Shown here: piece by piece, positions 8,930-16,728 of the stretch
How the letters are laid out: every line of letters begins with the position of its first letter
Numbering within the stretch: position 1 is the stretch's first letter
NCBI RefSeq assembly: GCF_900258435.1
Contig: NZ_LT992558.1
Coordinates: forward strand, 1,974,965-2,038,964
Direction of reading: 5' to 3'
Length of the DNA: 64,000 nucleotides
Source of the DNA: Carnobacterium divergens
GTDB taxonomy: Bacteria > Bacillota > Bacilli > Lactobacillales > Carnobacteriaceae
Translations under genes and position numbers: made by a program
The notes under the pieces: model-generated
The model's input: only the letters and a program-made list of their open reading frames with translations
Told to the model about the DNA's origin: nothing
The model's database searches: none

Positions 8930-9608
8930 AGAAAACCACACCTACCCATATGAATAATAGCGTAATTACAAAATAATCCGCCTTTTTAAATTTGATTTCT
9001 CGTAAGGATGTGCGCAGTCCTGGATTTTCAATCCCTCTTGTGACAGCTGCCATAGAGATATCATCTGCAATCGTTAAACTTCGAATAACTAATGGCACTA
9101 ATAAATATTCAAACGTCAAAATTGGATGACGCCATAAGTTCCAAACAGTCGGCGCAATCCCACGTAGCCTCATCACATCCATAATCATTAAAAATTCTTG
9201 TCTGATTGTTGGAATAAATCGTAAGCCTACCGCTAGTGGAATAACCACAACCCGCGGAACTTTACATTTTTGTAAGGCCGCAATCAATTCGCCAGGTGGG
9301 GTTTGAGACAATACCATCCCCGCCATAAATAACGGAATTAAACGAACTTGAAAATAAGCAAAAAATGCAATGGTTGCCATTATCACGGATTCTTCGTACC
9401 CAAATGTAAAACGCTGCAAAAAATCAGTTACAAGAAAAGCAAGAATAAATTTTGGTGCTGCTTTAAATTTCCCTAACGAAAGTAAGTATCCCGATAAAAA
9501 AGTCATCAATAAATATAACCCCATGTCCGATACCCAAAAAACAAAAAAACCAGCCACAAGAACAACCAATGCTTTTGTTCTTGCGTCTAGTTTCAATGGT
9601 TGCATCAT
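8919..9608 (-). CDS. ECF transporter transmembrane (T) component
   Basis: A 229-residue EcfT/CbiQ-family membrane protein, the scaffold that couples the fused ATPase to the substrate-capture subunit. The coupling helices carry the family A-R-G type motif, seen as MDVMRLRGIAPT and later AAVTRGIENPG. There are about five hydrophobic segments. The start follows a GGGAGAGGA ribosome site; a second Met one codon later is equally possible. It overlaps the ATPase gene by 11 bases. Confidence 0.87.
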   Translation of the reverse strand: MMQPLKLDARTKALVVLVAGFFVFWVSDMGLYLLMTFLSGYLLSLGKFKAAPKFILAFLVTDFLQRFTFGYEESVIMATIAFFAYFQVRLIPLFMAGMVLSQTPPGELIAALQKCKVPRVVVIPLAVGLRFIPTIRQEFLMIMDVMRLRGIAPTVWNLWRHPILTFEYLLVPLVIRSLTIADDISMAAVTRGIENPGLRTSLREIKFKKADYFVITLLFIWVGVVFYVS

Positions 9609-9633
9609 TTAGTCCTCTCCCTCGACCTTAATT

Positions 9634-10248
9634 TTATAGTTTAACTAAACCTGCGCGAACAAAATGTTTATGCAATAATTTCCAGCCCATTAAACAGCCA
9701 ACTAGACCACCAACGAAGGCTAATCCACCAATCAAGGCAATCATCCATGGGTTATAATAATAATTTAACATTAATGCCAAGCGTTCTGTACTTGGGCTGT
9801 GTGGTGCTTTTTCCATCATGTATTTTGCACCTAACATTACAAATAATAACGGTCCATGTAAGGCATTAAACGTTGAAAAGACGGCCCATGAAAGCGACGT
9901 TTTCCCTAAACTTTTATATGCTGTTGCTGGAGGCGTCATAATTAATTCTGCTAAAATCGCAGCTGGAATAAAAATTAATAATACGTGAGGAACACCCATA
10001 ATAACATACATTAAGGAACGTAAAAGTGCATTTAGAAATGCTACTCCACGTTTTCCAACACGAAAAGATAATAGCAAGTAAATCGGAGCTGAAAAGAACG
10101 CGCTAAGTCCTCCTGAAATTAAAATCGATAAACCTCCTGTTGCAATACGGCTTACCATTGAGACGATTAAACCAAACATGATGATTAACACGGTAAAAAT
10201 CCCAATTGTCACTAAATCACGAATGGTTAATTTTGAAGATTGTTTCAT
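9634..10248 (-). CDS. ECF transporter substrate-specific (S) component, MptD/Trep_Strep family
   Basis: A 204-residue membrane protein with five to six hydrophobic segments and the family pattern seen in Trep_Strep/MptD-type S components (TIRDLVTIGIFTVL at the N-terminus, a GGLSAFFSAPIYLLLSF loop, then NALLRSLMYVIMG). It would bind the transported small molecule; the substrate of this family is not firmly known. It is the first gene of the ECF operon and has GAAAGGA before its ATG. A perfect 12-bp palindrome sits in the leader upstream. Confidence 0.8.
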   Translation of the reverse strand: MKQSSKLTIRDLVTIGIFTVLIIMFGLIVSMVSRIATGGLSILISGGLSAFFSAPIYLLLSFRVGKRGVAFLNALLRSLMYVIMGVPHVLLIFIPAAILAELIMTPPATAYKSLGKTSLSWAVFSTFNALHGPLLFVMLGAKYMMEKAPHSPSTERLALMLNYYYNPWMIALIGGLAFVGGLVGCLMGWKLLHKHFVRAGLVKL

Positions 10249-10282
10249 CTATAAAGTCCTTTCTGTTCCCTACAGTTAATGT

Positions 10283-10294
10283 ATGAACGTTCAT
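10283..10294. promoter_or_regulatory. perfect palindrome, candidate operator of the ECF operon
   Basis: ATGAACGTTCAT is a perfect 12-bp palindrome about 35 bases upstream of the S-component start and just after a TTGAAA hexamer on the minus strand. Its size and position fit a repressor operator of TetR type, which is inference. Confidence 0.45.
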
Positions 10295-10334
10295 TATTTT
10301 CAAAAAAGAGCCAACGCCATTCTAATTTAATTTT

Positions 10335-10850
10335 TCACAAACGAGGTTTTTCAAACTGAAAAATAAGTTCATCTCCACCAAGCAATTCTTCTCCTGTCTT
10401 ATGAAATCCTAGTTTTTGTAGAATGTGATGTGAAACTTGATGATGTTGATAGGCTTTTGCCACAAGCTGAAAAGAATAGGCTGCTTCTAAAAAATCAATA
10501 AAAGCTATTGTTGCCTCAGTCGCATAACCATTTCCTTTAAATTCGTCAACAATCCCGTATCCAATTTCTGCGATACCAGAAACCAACGGGTTGCCTTGTG
10601 CACTAACTTCACCGATAATCATCTGTTTTTCTTTCACTACTACTAAATATGTCCAGTGTTCTAAAGAAGCATCTTGACGTACTTCTTCTAAGACAAAAGG
10701 CAAATAAAAAAAGAATTCGACACCCGGCCAACCTTTTGCAACTTGAAAGCCTGATACTTGAGTTAATTTTTCATCCCCTAAAAGAGTTGCTTCAATTAAT
10801 TCTTGACGATAAGGAATTAATTCTAAACGTGGGGTCACAATTGTTTTCAT
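10335..10850 (-). CDS. GNAT family N-acetyltransferase (RimJ/RimL type)
   Basis: A 171-residue acetyltransferase. The acetyl-CoA binding motif A is seen as GYGIVDEFKGNGYATEA, followed by the AKAYQHHQVSHHILQKLGFHKTG segment (motif B, where an Asn is usual before xxS; here Q-V-S). It begins TPRLELIPY, typical of the RimJ/RimL subgroup that modifies N-termini or small amines. Substrate unknown. AGGAGT precedes the ATG. It lies alone upstream of the ECF operon, and no strong terminator separates them. Confidence 0.85.
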   Translation of the reverse strand: MKTIVTPRLELIPYRQELIEATLLGDEKLTQVSGFQVAKGWPGVEFFFYLPFVLEEVRQDASLEHWTYLVVVKEKQMIIGEVSAQGNPLVSGIAEIGYGIVDEFKGNGYATEATIAFIDFLEAAYSFQLVAKAYQHHQVSHHILQKLGFHKTGEELLGGDELIFQFEKPRL

Positions 10851-10999
10851 TCGAATAAACTCCTATTTTTCTTAATAAAATTAAAATAAACTGTTAACTA
10901 TCGACATTATCTCATAAATGAGAATTAAAATCATTACAAAAAGTAAAAATAGTTAAAAATCAGATTTTATTTGTTCAATTAGTAACTTGTTTAGCTCTT

Positions 11000-11028
11000 T
11001 TGAAAGGATCTCTATTCTATGATACACT
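11000..11028 (+). promoter_or_regulatory. sigma-A promoter of GNAT gene
   Basis: TTGAAA, a 17-base spacer and TACACT, 35 bases upstream of the ATG at 11063. Confidence 0.7.
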
Positions 11029-11062
11029 AAAAAAAATACAATTAAAAAATGAGGCGAATAAA

Positions 11063-11533
11063 ATGAGAATTATCGAAACAAGAGATGCTGAATTAATGGG
11101 AAAACTAGGAAAGGTCATGCAAGAAAAACATATTGAACTGTATCCAACTTTTTTTAAACCTTATCATCAAGAAGCTATTACGAACGCTTTTATCAAGCAC
11201 TTTGAAAATCCCAAGGAACGTGTCTTTTTATGGCAAGACGACACCAATCAAGAGGCTATTGCAGCTTACCTTTGGTTGGAAGAACAAGCCGTTGAAGAGA
11301 CCATTTATACCTTTGGTTACCAACGCCTTTATTTACATCATGTATTAGTGATGCCAGGCTATCAAGGTCAAGGACTAGGCAAAGAATTATTGAATTTTGC
11401 AGATGACTATGCAAAAAAACAACAAATCAAAGCGGTTGAACTTCACTATTGGCCTAATAATGGCATTGCCAAACATACTTATAAAAAGCATGGTTATGAA
11501 GTTTACAAAGAGTCTGCTCAAAAACTACTTTAA
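11063..11533 (+). CDS. GNAT family N-acetyltransferase
   Basis: A 156-residue GNAT protein. The motif A region reads HHVLVMPGYQGQGLGKELL, with the Q-x-x-G-x-G/A pyrophosphate loop, and the C-terminus has VELHYWPNNGIAKHTYKKHGYEVYKES, the usual late-strand plus helix. Substrate is unknown. The start at 11063 is set by GAGG eight bases upstream; the frame remains open upstream to 11000 but this crosses the promoter. Transcribed alone on the plus strand and closed by a strong terminator. Confidence 0.85.
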   Translation: MRIIETRDAELMGKLGKVMQEKHIELYPTFFKPYHQEAITNAFIKHFENPKERVFLWQDDTNQEAIAAYLWLEEQAVEETIYTFGYQRLYLHHVLVMPGYQGQGLGKELLNFADDYAKKQQIKAVELHYWPNNGIAKHTYKKHGYEVYKESAQKLL

Positions 11534-11577
11534 AAAAAAGGCTTAAAGCATATTCTGCTTTAAGCTTTTTTTGACCT
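11533..11577. terminator. bidirectional terminator
   Basis: GCTTAAAGCA pairs perfectly with TGCTTTAAGC; A8 lies on the left and T7 on the right. It separates the plus-strand GNAT gene from the convergent exporter ATPase gene. Confidence 0.85.
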
Positions 11578-11589
11578 TTAAGGCCCTTT

Positions 11590-12261
11590 CTATCGTACTT
11601 GACTCAAGACCCCATCTTGCATTTCATAGACATGATCACAACTTTCCGTCAATCTAGTGTCGTGAGTTACCATAATCGTCGCTTTTTGTTTGTCTTTTGT
11701 TTCTTTTGCTAAAATTTCAACTACTTCAAAAGCTCTTTTAGAGTCTAGACTAGCGGTTGGTTCATCGGCTAAAATCACACTTGGATTATGATACAAGGCC
11801 TTGGCAATAGCGACTCTTTGTCGCTCGCCTCCTGATAAATCACTTGGGTATTTATTTTTTAATTCCAAGACACCTAAGTCCTTGAGTAATCGATCTTGTT
11901 CTTGAACTTTAATGGCTTCTTTTGCTACTTTATCAACTAAGTTTAATTGATCTGAAACTGTTAGAAAAGGAATTAAGTTAGACGCTTGTAAAATAAACCC
12001 AATTTCATTGAAACGAATTTTAGAACGCTGTTTTTCTTTAATGCCATTAAATGGATTTCCGTTAATTAAAACTTCTCCTGTTGTTGGGGATTGAAGCCCT
12101 CCTGCAATTGTTAATAAGGTACTTTTCCCTGAACCACTTGGGCCAATAATGGCAACGAATTCTCCTGCTTCAACAGAAAAATCCGTCGCTTTTAGTGCTT
12201 CTACTTTTGTATGACCCTTCCCAAAAGTTTTAGTAGCTTGTTTTAATTTTAATAACGTCAT
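11590..12261 (-). CDS. hrtA: ABC exporter ATPase, HrtA-like
   Basis: A 223-residue ATPase of the MacB/LolD-type group. Walker A (GPSGSGKST), signature LSGGERQRVA, Walker B (VILADEPTASLD) and the switch His (VTHD) are intact. It pairs with the FtsX-like permease whose gene ends three bases upstream. The pair resembles HrtBA haem exporters of Lactococcus and Staphylococcus, supported by permease features and a TetR neighbour; other substrates such as peptides or drugs remain possible. The haem role is inference. Confidence 0.75.
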   Translation of the reverse strand: MTLLKLKQATKTFGKGHTKVEALKATDFSVEAGEFVAIIGPSGSGKSTLLTIAGGLQSPTTGEVLINGNPFNGIKEKQRSKIRFNEIGFILQASNLIPFLTVSDQLNLVDKVAKEAIKVQEQDRLLKDLGVLELKNKYPSDLSGGERQRVAIAKALYHNPSVILADEPTASLDSKRAFEVVEILAKETKDKQKATIMVTHDTRLTESCDHVYEMQDGVLSQVR

Positions 12262-12264
12262 TTT

Positions 12265-13350
12265 TTATCCTCCTATCGCTGTTAATGGATCAATTTTTGT
12301 AATTGTGCCTACTGAGAACACTGCACCTAAAATCGCAACAGCTATTAAAACCAATGCAAAGCCGCTTAAGAAGAGGACATTTGTCAAATAAGGGACTGCT
12401 GGAGGCAAGACTGCTGCTGTAATCAAGGTTAGAACTAAGCCGATTGCAACACCAACACTGGCTAAAATAAAGGTTTGAGCAATAATTGATTTCGAAATAT
12501 AGCTAGTTGGAATGCCTTCTGCTTTCATCACTCCAAACATGCTTCGTTTTTGCAAGGTTAAAACATAAATGAAAATGCCGATCACAAAGGCTGCTATGAC
12601 AAATAAAAACCCAATCATAATACCAAACGTCAAGGTTTGTGCTGCATACCCAGGAATTGCTTGAATAAATTTTTTAATAGGTAAATACGATAGCTTATCT
12701 GAATCTAATGTCCATTTTGATGAGGGTATATTCTTCATCACAAGCCCACTAATTTTCCCCGTGTCGGTTAAATCTGATTGTTGGAATTTAGCTAACTGCC
12801 AATCTGATAAATTCAAATAAATTACAGGTGCGGTATTAAACTTACTGTTATCTGTAAACCCAACTACTTTTACTTTTGTGTTGCTAATTGAAAGTTCTAG
12901 TTCATCCCCTAATTTAATCCCCTTTTCAATTAAACTATTATCGACTACTGCTTCATTATTTTTTTCAAACATTCTCCCACTCACAATAGAGGGCTTTAAA
13001 AATTCAGTTGCATCAATTCCAAAAATAGTGCTATTGATTTTTTCAGAACTTCCAGCTTTTTTGATAACCGTTGCGGATTGACCTAACCTAGCAGTTGATT
13101 TGGTTTCCAATTTTGTGATCTCTTTGATTTCGATTGTTGACGCTGATAAATTGTCATTTGCTTCACTATTTAAAATAATTCCTGAAGCATCCCACTTATC
13201 AATTGCTAATCGGTTGTCTTGAGCCAATCCATAGGCAAGTCCTGTTAAAAAGAAAACCAAATAGGAGACCAATACCATCACTCCAATAATTAAGACAAAT
13301 CTTGTTTTTGAATACTTGATTTCACGCCATGCTAAAAACATATGGTTCAC
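12265..13350 (-). CDS. hrtB: ABC exporter permease, HrtB-like (FtsX family)
   Basis: A 361-residue protein with one N-terminal membrane segment (about 17-42), a large extracytoplasmic domain (about 45-235), and three C-terminal segments, the MacB/FtsX topology. It starts MFLAWREIKYSKTRFVLI and ends ITKIDPLTAIGG, closely like HrtB proteins. It would form a haem-efflux pump with the ATPase encoded immediately downstream. It has its own promoter at about 13.4 kb with an inverted repeat over the start point, upstream of which lies the TetR regulator gene. Haem as substrate is inferred. Confidence 0.75.
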   Translation of the reverse strand: MNHMFLAWREIKYSKTRFVLIIGVMVLVSYLVFFLTGLAYGLAQDNRLAIDKWDASGIILNSEANDNLSASTIEIKEITKLETKSTARLGQSATVIKKAGSSEKINSTIFGIDATEFLKPSIVSGRMFEKNNEAVVDNSLIEKGIKLGDELELSISNTKVKVVGFTDNSKFNTAPVIYLNLSDWQLAKFQQSDLTDTGKISGLVMKNIPSSKWTLDSDKLSYLPIKKFIQAIPGYAAQTLTFGIMIGFLFVIAAFVIGIFIYVLTLQKRSMFGVMKAEGIPTSYISKSIIAQTFILASVGVAIGLVLTLITAAVLPPAVPYLTNVLFLSGFALVLIAVAILGAVFSVGTITKIDPLTAIGG

Positions 13351-13362
13351 TCCCTTGTTTCG

Positions 13363-13378
13363 TTTATCATTCGATAAA
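13363..13378. promoter_or_regulatory. inverted repeat over hrtB-like transcription start
   Basis: TTTATC and GATAAA flank a four-base spacer, close to the predicted start point of the exporter promoter. It is a candidate operator for the adjacent TetR protein; a second 8-bp palindrome, AATCGATT, is in the promoter spacer (13393-13400). Confidence 0.4.
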
Positions 13379-13382
13379 TAGA

Positions 13383-13411
13383 ATCATACCATTAATCGAT
13401 TGATAAGTGAA
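13383..13411 (-). promoter_or_regulatory. promoter of hrtBA-like genes
   Basis: On the minus strand TTCACT, 17 bases, TATGAT with an extended TG just before the -10. Confidence 0.65.
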
Positions 13412-13422
13412 TTTTTTTGCTT

Positions 13423-13458
13423 AAAAAAACCACATTTAGTTTTTTAGTCTAAATGCGG
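13423..13458 (-). terminator. terminator of tetR-type gene
   Basis: On the minus strand CCGCATTTAG pairs with CTAAATGTGG (one G-U) and is followed by T7. It separates the regulator from the exporter genes. Confidence 0.8.
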
Positions 13459-13470
13459 CCCATCCTTATT

Positions 13471-14064
13471 TTAGTTAAAAACACCATACAACATCAACTG
13501 TATCAACTCATCAACTTGTTCTTCAATCGGCTTTTTATGTTTAAATGGTTGCTGACCAAATAACGGGCTAATACTCATCATGACAAAACTAGCTGCTGTA
13601 TTAGGATTAATCGTACTTTTTAGTAAGCCCCTTTGTGCCATTTCAACAAAATAGTGACTCAAAGGTTTCGTATAAGCTTCTTGACTTAGTTGAAAAAGAA
13701 TCAATTGATTTTCTGGTTTCATTTCATTTAAAATATCGTGAATCATCAACATAATATTAGTTGGATGTTGATCAATCAACGTTAAAATCATTTTTTTTAA
13801 TGTCAACTCAGGTTCTATATCTCCAGCTATTATCGCGTTTAATTCAACTGTTACTTTTTGAGTGACTTCTCGAATCACTTCAATATATAACGTTTCTTTA
13901 TCTTTAAAATGGTGGTACAGTGCTGGTTGAGTGATTTGACTGAATTCCGCAATTTCTCTTGTTGACGTTGACCGATACCCTTTTAGCATAAATAATTGTT
14001 GTGCATGAGCTAGAATCGTTTTTCTAGTTTTCTGCATCTCTTCTTTTCTAGTTAACTTTTCCAT
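13471..14064 (-). CDS. TetR/AcrR family regulator next to HrtBA-like exporter
   Basis: A 197-residue transcription factor. The N-terminal helix-turn-helix (about residues 8-55) reads through TREIAEFSQITQPALYHHFKDKETLY, a standard TetR DNA-binding domain; the C-terminal ligand domain is not specific. ATG at 14064 is preferred: GGAAGG lies seven bases upstream, and a TG-TACAAT extended -10 at 14091-14096 would place the transcript start too close to the alternative Met at 14079. It probably controls the HrtBA-like genes downstream, by analogy with lactococcal HrtR, which is also a TetR protein. That link is inference. Confidence 0.82.
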   Translation of the reverse strand: MEKLTRKEEMQKTRKTILAHAQQLFMLKGYRSTSTREIAEFSQITQPALYHHFKDKETLYIEVIREVTQKVTVELNAIIAGDIEPELTLKKMILTLIDQHPTNIMLMIHDILNEMKPENQLILFQLSQEAYTKPLSHYFVEMAQRGLLKSTINPNTAASFVMMSISPLFGQQPFKHKKPIEEQVDELIQLMLYGVFN

Positions 14065-14090
14065 CTCTACACCTTCCATTCATCCCCTTC

Positions 14091-14099
14091 ATTGTAGCA
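14091..14099 (-). promoter_or_regulatory. extended -10 promoter of tetR-type gene
   Basis: On the minus strand TGCTACAAT, a TG-extended -10; no good -35 is seen. Confidence 0.5.
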
Positions 14100-14137
14100 T
14101 AATTTTAAAGAAGAAAGGATCTTTCAATTCATCTAAT

Positions 14138-14172
14138 AAAAAAACTAAAGTAGAAAACTACTTTAGTTTTTT
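14138..14172. terminator. terminator after GNAT gene
   Basis: AAAACTAAAGTAG and CTACTTTAGTTTT form a 13-bp stem directly after the stop codon of the minus-strand acetyltransferase gene, with T-runs possible on both strands. Confidence 0.85.
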
Positions 14173-14598
14173 CTATGAAGGCAATACTTTGCTTAAATAA
14201 TATTTACATTCCCCTTCTATTGGGTGATTTTCTACTGTACCGAAAATCTGATACCCATTTTTTTGATAAAATTTAGGCGCTTGCCAGCTCATGGTTTCTA
14301 AAATAACTACCCTCGCACCGAATTGCTGGGCGTACTCTTCAATGTGATGCAATAATTTTTGACCGACACCTTGTTTTTGCATGGTTTGATCGATTCCAAG
14401 CAAACTGACATGAAGATGATTCCAAACAATTTCTCCTACAACGGCGCCTAATACCGCTCCATTATCATCATAAGCTGTAAAGGCAATTTCTTTTTTTTCG
14501 TAAGCCGGAATCGGTTTTCCAACTGCTACAATATGCTTTTCTAGTAAATCCGAAACTAATTGATCTGTTGACGCATAGTTGCTCTCTTTTATTTCCAC
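14173..14598 (-). CDS. GNAT family N-acetyltransferase
   Basis: A 141-residue acetyltransferase. The acetyl-CoA loop is in LLGIDQTMQKQGVGQKLL and the late part reads LETMSWQAPKFYQKNGYQIFGTVENHP, a pattern common in GNAT proteins acting on small molecules. The start is GTG at 14598 with AGGAG seven bases upstream. It lies 20 bases after another GNAT gene on the same strand, so the two are likely co-transcribed. Substrate unknown. Confidence 0.85.
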   Translation of the reverse strand: MEIKESNYASTDQLVSDLLEKHIVAVGKPIPAYEKKEIAFTAYDDNGAVLGAVVGEIVWNHLHVSLLGIDQTMQKQGVGQKLLHHIEEYAQQFGARVVILETMSWQAPKFYQKNGYQIFGTVENHPIEGECKYYLSKVLPS

Positions 14599-14618
14599 GT
14601 TGTACTCCTTTAAAATTC

Positions 14619-15110
14619 TTAGATTTTTCGTTTATAATGTGCATAACGATGGCCTTCTTGGTCAGTGGTTTCTTTAATGAAAGTAAAATCTTGGGCTTCA
14701 TAAAATAATGTAGCCAGTTCATTTTTATGAATAAAAGAAACCCACTGTTCTTTAGCTCCTTGCGCTTGGTGAACTTTAGTAATTTCAGCTAATATTTTAG
14801 TTCCAATGCCATTTCTCTTTCGAGTTGGCTTCAAATACAAAGCTAACACTTCAGCTTTTCCCTCTTCATTATAGCCCCCAGCACCGGCACCAATAATTTC
14901 GCCATCCTCATCTGCCACAATCCAACCATTCCAAGAATCATCAAGGTTACGAATCTCATCTTGAATGCGGGTATTATTGTAGTACGTTACAATTTTTTCT
15001 TCCATATCTGAAGCAGGCAATAAATCTTGATACGTGACACGATTTCCCTCTATACACACTTGAATGATTCCATCTACATCTTTTAACGTTGCTGGTCGAA
15101 TAATAATCAT
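14619..15110 (-). CDS. GNAT family N-acetyltransferase
   Basis: A 163-residue GNAT protein starting IIRPATLKDVDGIIQV. Motif A is ALYLKPTRKRNGIGTKIL, followed by WVSFIHKNELATLFYEAQDF. AGGAGG precedes its ATG. It forms a two-gene unit with the GNAT gene downstream. The substrate is not predictable from sequence. Confidence 0.86.
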   Translation of the reverse strand: MIIIRPATLKDVDGIIQVCIEGNRVTYQDLLPASDMEEKIVTYYNNTRIQDEIRNLDDSWNGWIVADEDGEIIGAGAGGYNEEGKAEVLALYLKPTRKRNGIGTKILAEITKVHQAQGAKEQWVSFIHKNELATLFYEAQDFTFIKETTDQEGHRYAHYKRKI

Positions 15111-15184
15111 AACGTTTCCTCCTATCGTTAATAGTCAATAGAGATTAAATCGTTAAACATTTTCTTACTTCCAGTTTACCTTGC

Positions 15185-15730
15185 TTAAAGAATAATTGCA
15201 CCTAATGTGTTTTTAAAATGTCTCAATGCCCAACGATGCCCCTCAGAATCAAAACTAGCAACCGCTTTTTCATGAACGACAATTTGATAGCCTAAATTAT
15301 AAGCATCTACAGCTGTATGGAGCACACAAATATCTGTACAAACACCCGTTAAATGAAGCTCCTTAATGTTACGCTCTCTTAAACGGATATCTAGATCTGT
15401 ACCACTAAAGGCTGAATAGTGCCGCTTATCTATCCAATGAACCGTTGATTTATCTTGATTTCCTTCATAGACATCTGCTAATTTCCCATAAAGTTTTCGG
15501 CCGTTAGAGCCCATTAAATTATGGGGTGGAAACAGTTTATTTTCAGGATGATACGTATCTTTTTCATCGTGTCCGTCAATTAAAAAGACAACATATTCAT
15601 CAGCTGAAATAAAATCTCGCGTAACATCAACTATATGATTTTCAATTTCCTGTCCTGCTTCTCCTGTAGTAAGGGTACCGTCTGTGGCAACAAAATCATT
15701 CGTGTAATCAATGGATAAAAGAGCTCTCAT
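15185..15730 (-). CDS. isochorismatase-like cysteine hydrolase (nicotinamidase type)
   Basis: A 181-residue member of the isochorismatase/nicotinamidase fold. The catalytic triad is visible as Asp8 (SIDYTNDF), Lys102 (IDKRHYSAF) and Cys135 (GVCTDICVLHT), and the cis-peptide loop precedes Cys. A metal-binding Asp-His pattern (DGHDEKDTYHPEN) at 52-65 suits nicotinamidase (PncA), which deaminates nicotinamide to nicotinate for NAD salvage; nadD is also in the window. It follows mtnN by 12 bases with AAGGAGG in the gap, so they form an operon. PncA is the best guess but not certain. Confidence 0.82.
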   Translation of the reverse strand: MRALLSIDYTNDFVATDGTLTTGEAGQEIENHIVDVTRDFISADEYVVFLIDGHDEKDTYHPENKLFPPHNLMGSNGRKLYGKLADVYEGNQDKSTVHWIDKRHYSAFSGTDLDIRLRERNIKELHLTGVCTDICVLHTAVDAYNLGYQIVVHEKAVASFDSEGHRWALRHFKNTLGAIIL

Positions 15731-15742
15731 CTTAATTCCTCC

Positions 15743-16435
15743 TTATACTAAATCATGAATAAGTTCCATCACCATCAAAGCAGATTTTTTCCCTGCTTCA
15801 ATAATAAACTCATCAAACGTGACACCAGCTTCTTCATCGGCCGTATCTGACATGGCACGCACAATCACAAATGGAACGTCAAATTGATGACAGACTTGTG
15901 CAATTGCTGCGCCTTCCATTTCAGCGGCTAACACATCTGGAAAGTTCTTCATAATTTTTGTAGTTGCTTCTTTTCCAGCAATAAAGGAATCACTCGTTAC
16001 AATTAGCCCTTTAACTGGCGTTAAGCTAGCTTTTTTAGCTGCTTCCATTACTTTCTCAACGATTCCTGTGTCTGCAACATAACGAGCAGGCATTTGTGGA
16101 ACCTGACCAATTACATACCCAAAAACGGTCGCATCCACATCATGATAGGCCATTTCTGAAGAAACGACGACGTCGCCAATTTTCAACCCTTGTCCAATGC
16201 CGCCAGCAGATCCAGTATTGATGACCAAATCAATATCCTGTTTTGCTAACAGTAACGTAGTCGTAATGGCTGCATTTACTTTTCCAATTCCAGAACGTAC
16301 TAAAACAACTTCAATACCATCAAGAGTCCCTTCAATAAAGTCAGCTTTTGCTTCAGTCCATTCCTTTGTATCAGTCATTTTGCTCTTTAATAGGATAACT
16401 TCTTCTTCCATTGCACCAATAATTCCAATTTTCAT
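15743..16435 (-). CDS. mtnN: 5'-methylthioadenosine/S-adenosylhomocysteine nucleosidase
   Basis: This 230-residue enzyme cleaves adenine from methylthioadenosine and S-adenosylhomocysteine, recycling methionine and releasing the precursor of autoinducer-2. It starts GIIGAMEEEV with the catalytic Glu12, has the nucleoside pocket INTGSAGGIGQGLKIGDVV, AAEMEGAAIAQV (ribose-binding Glu) and the catalytic Asp in VRAMSDTADEEA. AAGGAG precedes the ATG. Upstream on the same strand, 23 bases away, is a small membrane protein gene; downstream is the isochorismatase-like gene. Confidence 0.95.
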   Translation of the reverse strand: MKIGIIGAMEEEVILLKSKMTDTKEWTEAKADFIEGTLDGIEVVLVRSGIGKVNAAITTTLLLAKQDIDLVINTGSAGGIGQGLKIGDVVVSSEMAYHDVDATVFGYVIGQVPQMPARYVADTGIVEKVMEAAKKASLTPVKGLIVTSDSFIAGKEATTKIMKNFPDVLAAEMEGAAIAQVCHQFDVPFVIVRAMSDTADEEAGVTFDEFIIEAGKKSALMVMELIHDLV

Positions 16436-16458
16436 CTATAAAACTCCTTTTGTCTTTT

Positions 16459-16716
16459 TTAAACTAGAAATACAATTGCTAAAACAATCGCTAATAAAAC
16501 TGCCACAATTAAAATAGCTTTCGTTAAAAAACGCCCTGTTTCACGACTTTTTTCATTTTCGATTACTCGGCTTTTTGTTACTTGACCTTCTTTTTCTAAT
16601 TGCTTTTGATACTCTTTTTCAACCTTGAGGCGTTCTTTGTCACGTTTTTTCCGATCTTTTTCTTCTTGTTCTTTTAATTTTTTTAATTCCGTTCGAGTCA
16701 TTTCTGGTTTAGACAT
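16459..16716 (-). CDS. small C-terminally membrane-anchored protein
   Basis: An unrecognised 85-residue protein. The first 55 residues are very rich in Lys and Glu and should form a charged helix or coiled coil; the last 20 are a single membrane segment (LTKAILIVAVLLAIVLAIVFLV). It is thus probably tail-anchored with the charged part in the cytoplasm. The ATG at 16716 is chosen; a GTG at 16728 is possible and neither has a strong ribosome site. It lies 23 bases upstream of mtnN on the same strand. No function can be assigned. Confidence 0.6.
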   Translation of the reverse strand: MSKPEMTRTELKKLKEQEEKDRKKRDKERLKVEKEYQKQLEKEGQVTKSRVIENEKSRETGRFLTKAILIVAVLLAIVLAIVFLV

Positions 16717-16728
16717 ATAGCGATTCAC

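Noticed and set aside
10249-10334. Vitamin riboswitch before the ECF operon
   Set aside because: The leader is too short and lacks TPP, FMN or cobalamin motifs; only the palindrome stands out.
10919-10933. Second Fur-like box, TGAGAATTAAAATCA
   Set aside because: Only 11 of 14 positions match and it lies well upstream of the GNAT promoter, so chance in AT-rich DNA is likely.
14468-14722. Minus-strand frame spanning two GNAT genes
   Set aside because: It overlaps both well-supported genes in another frame and has no family resemblance.
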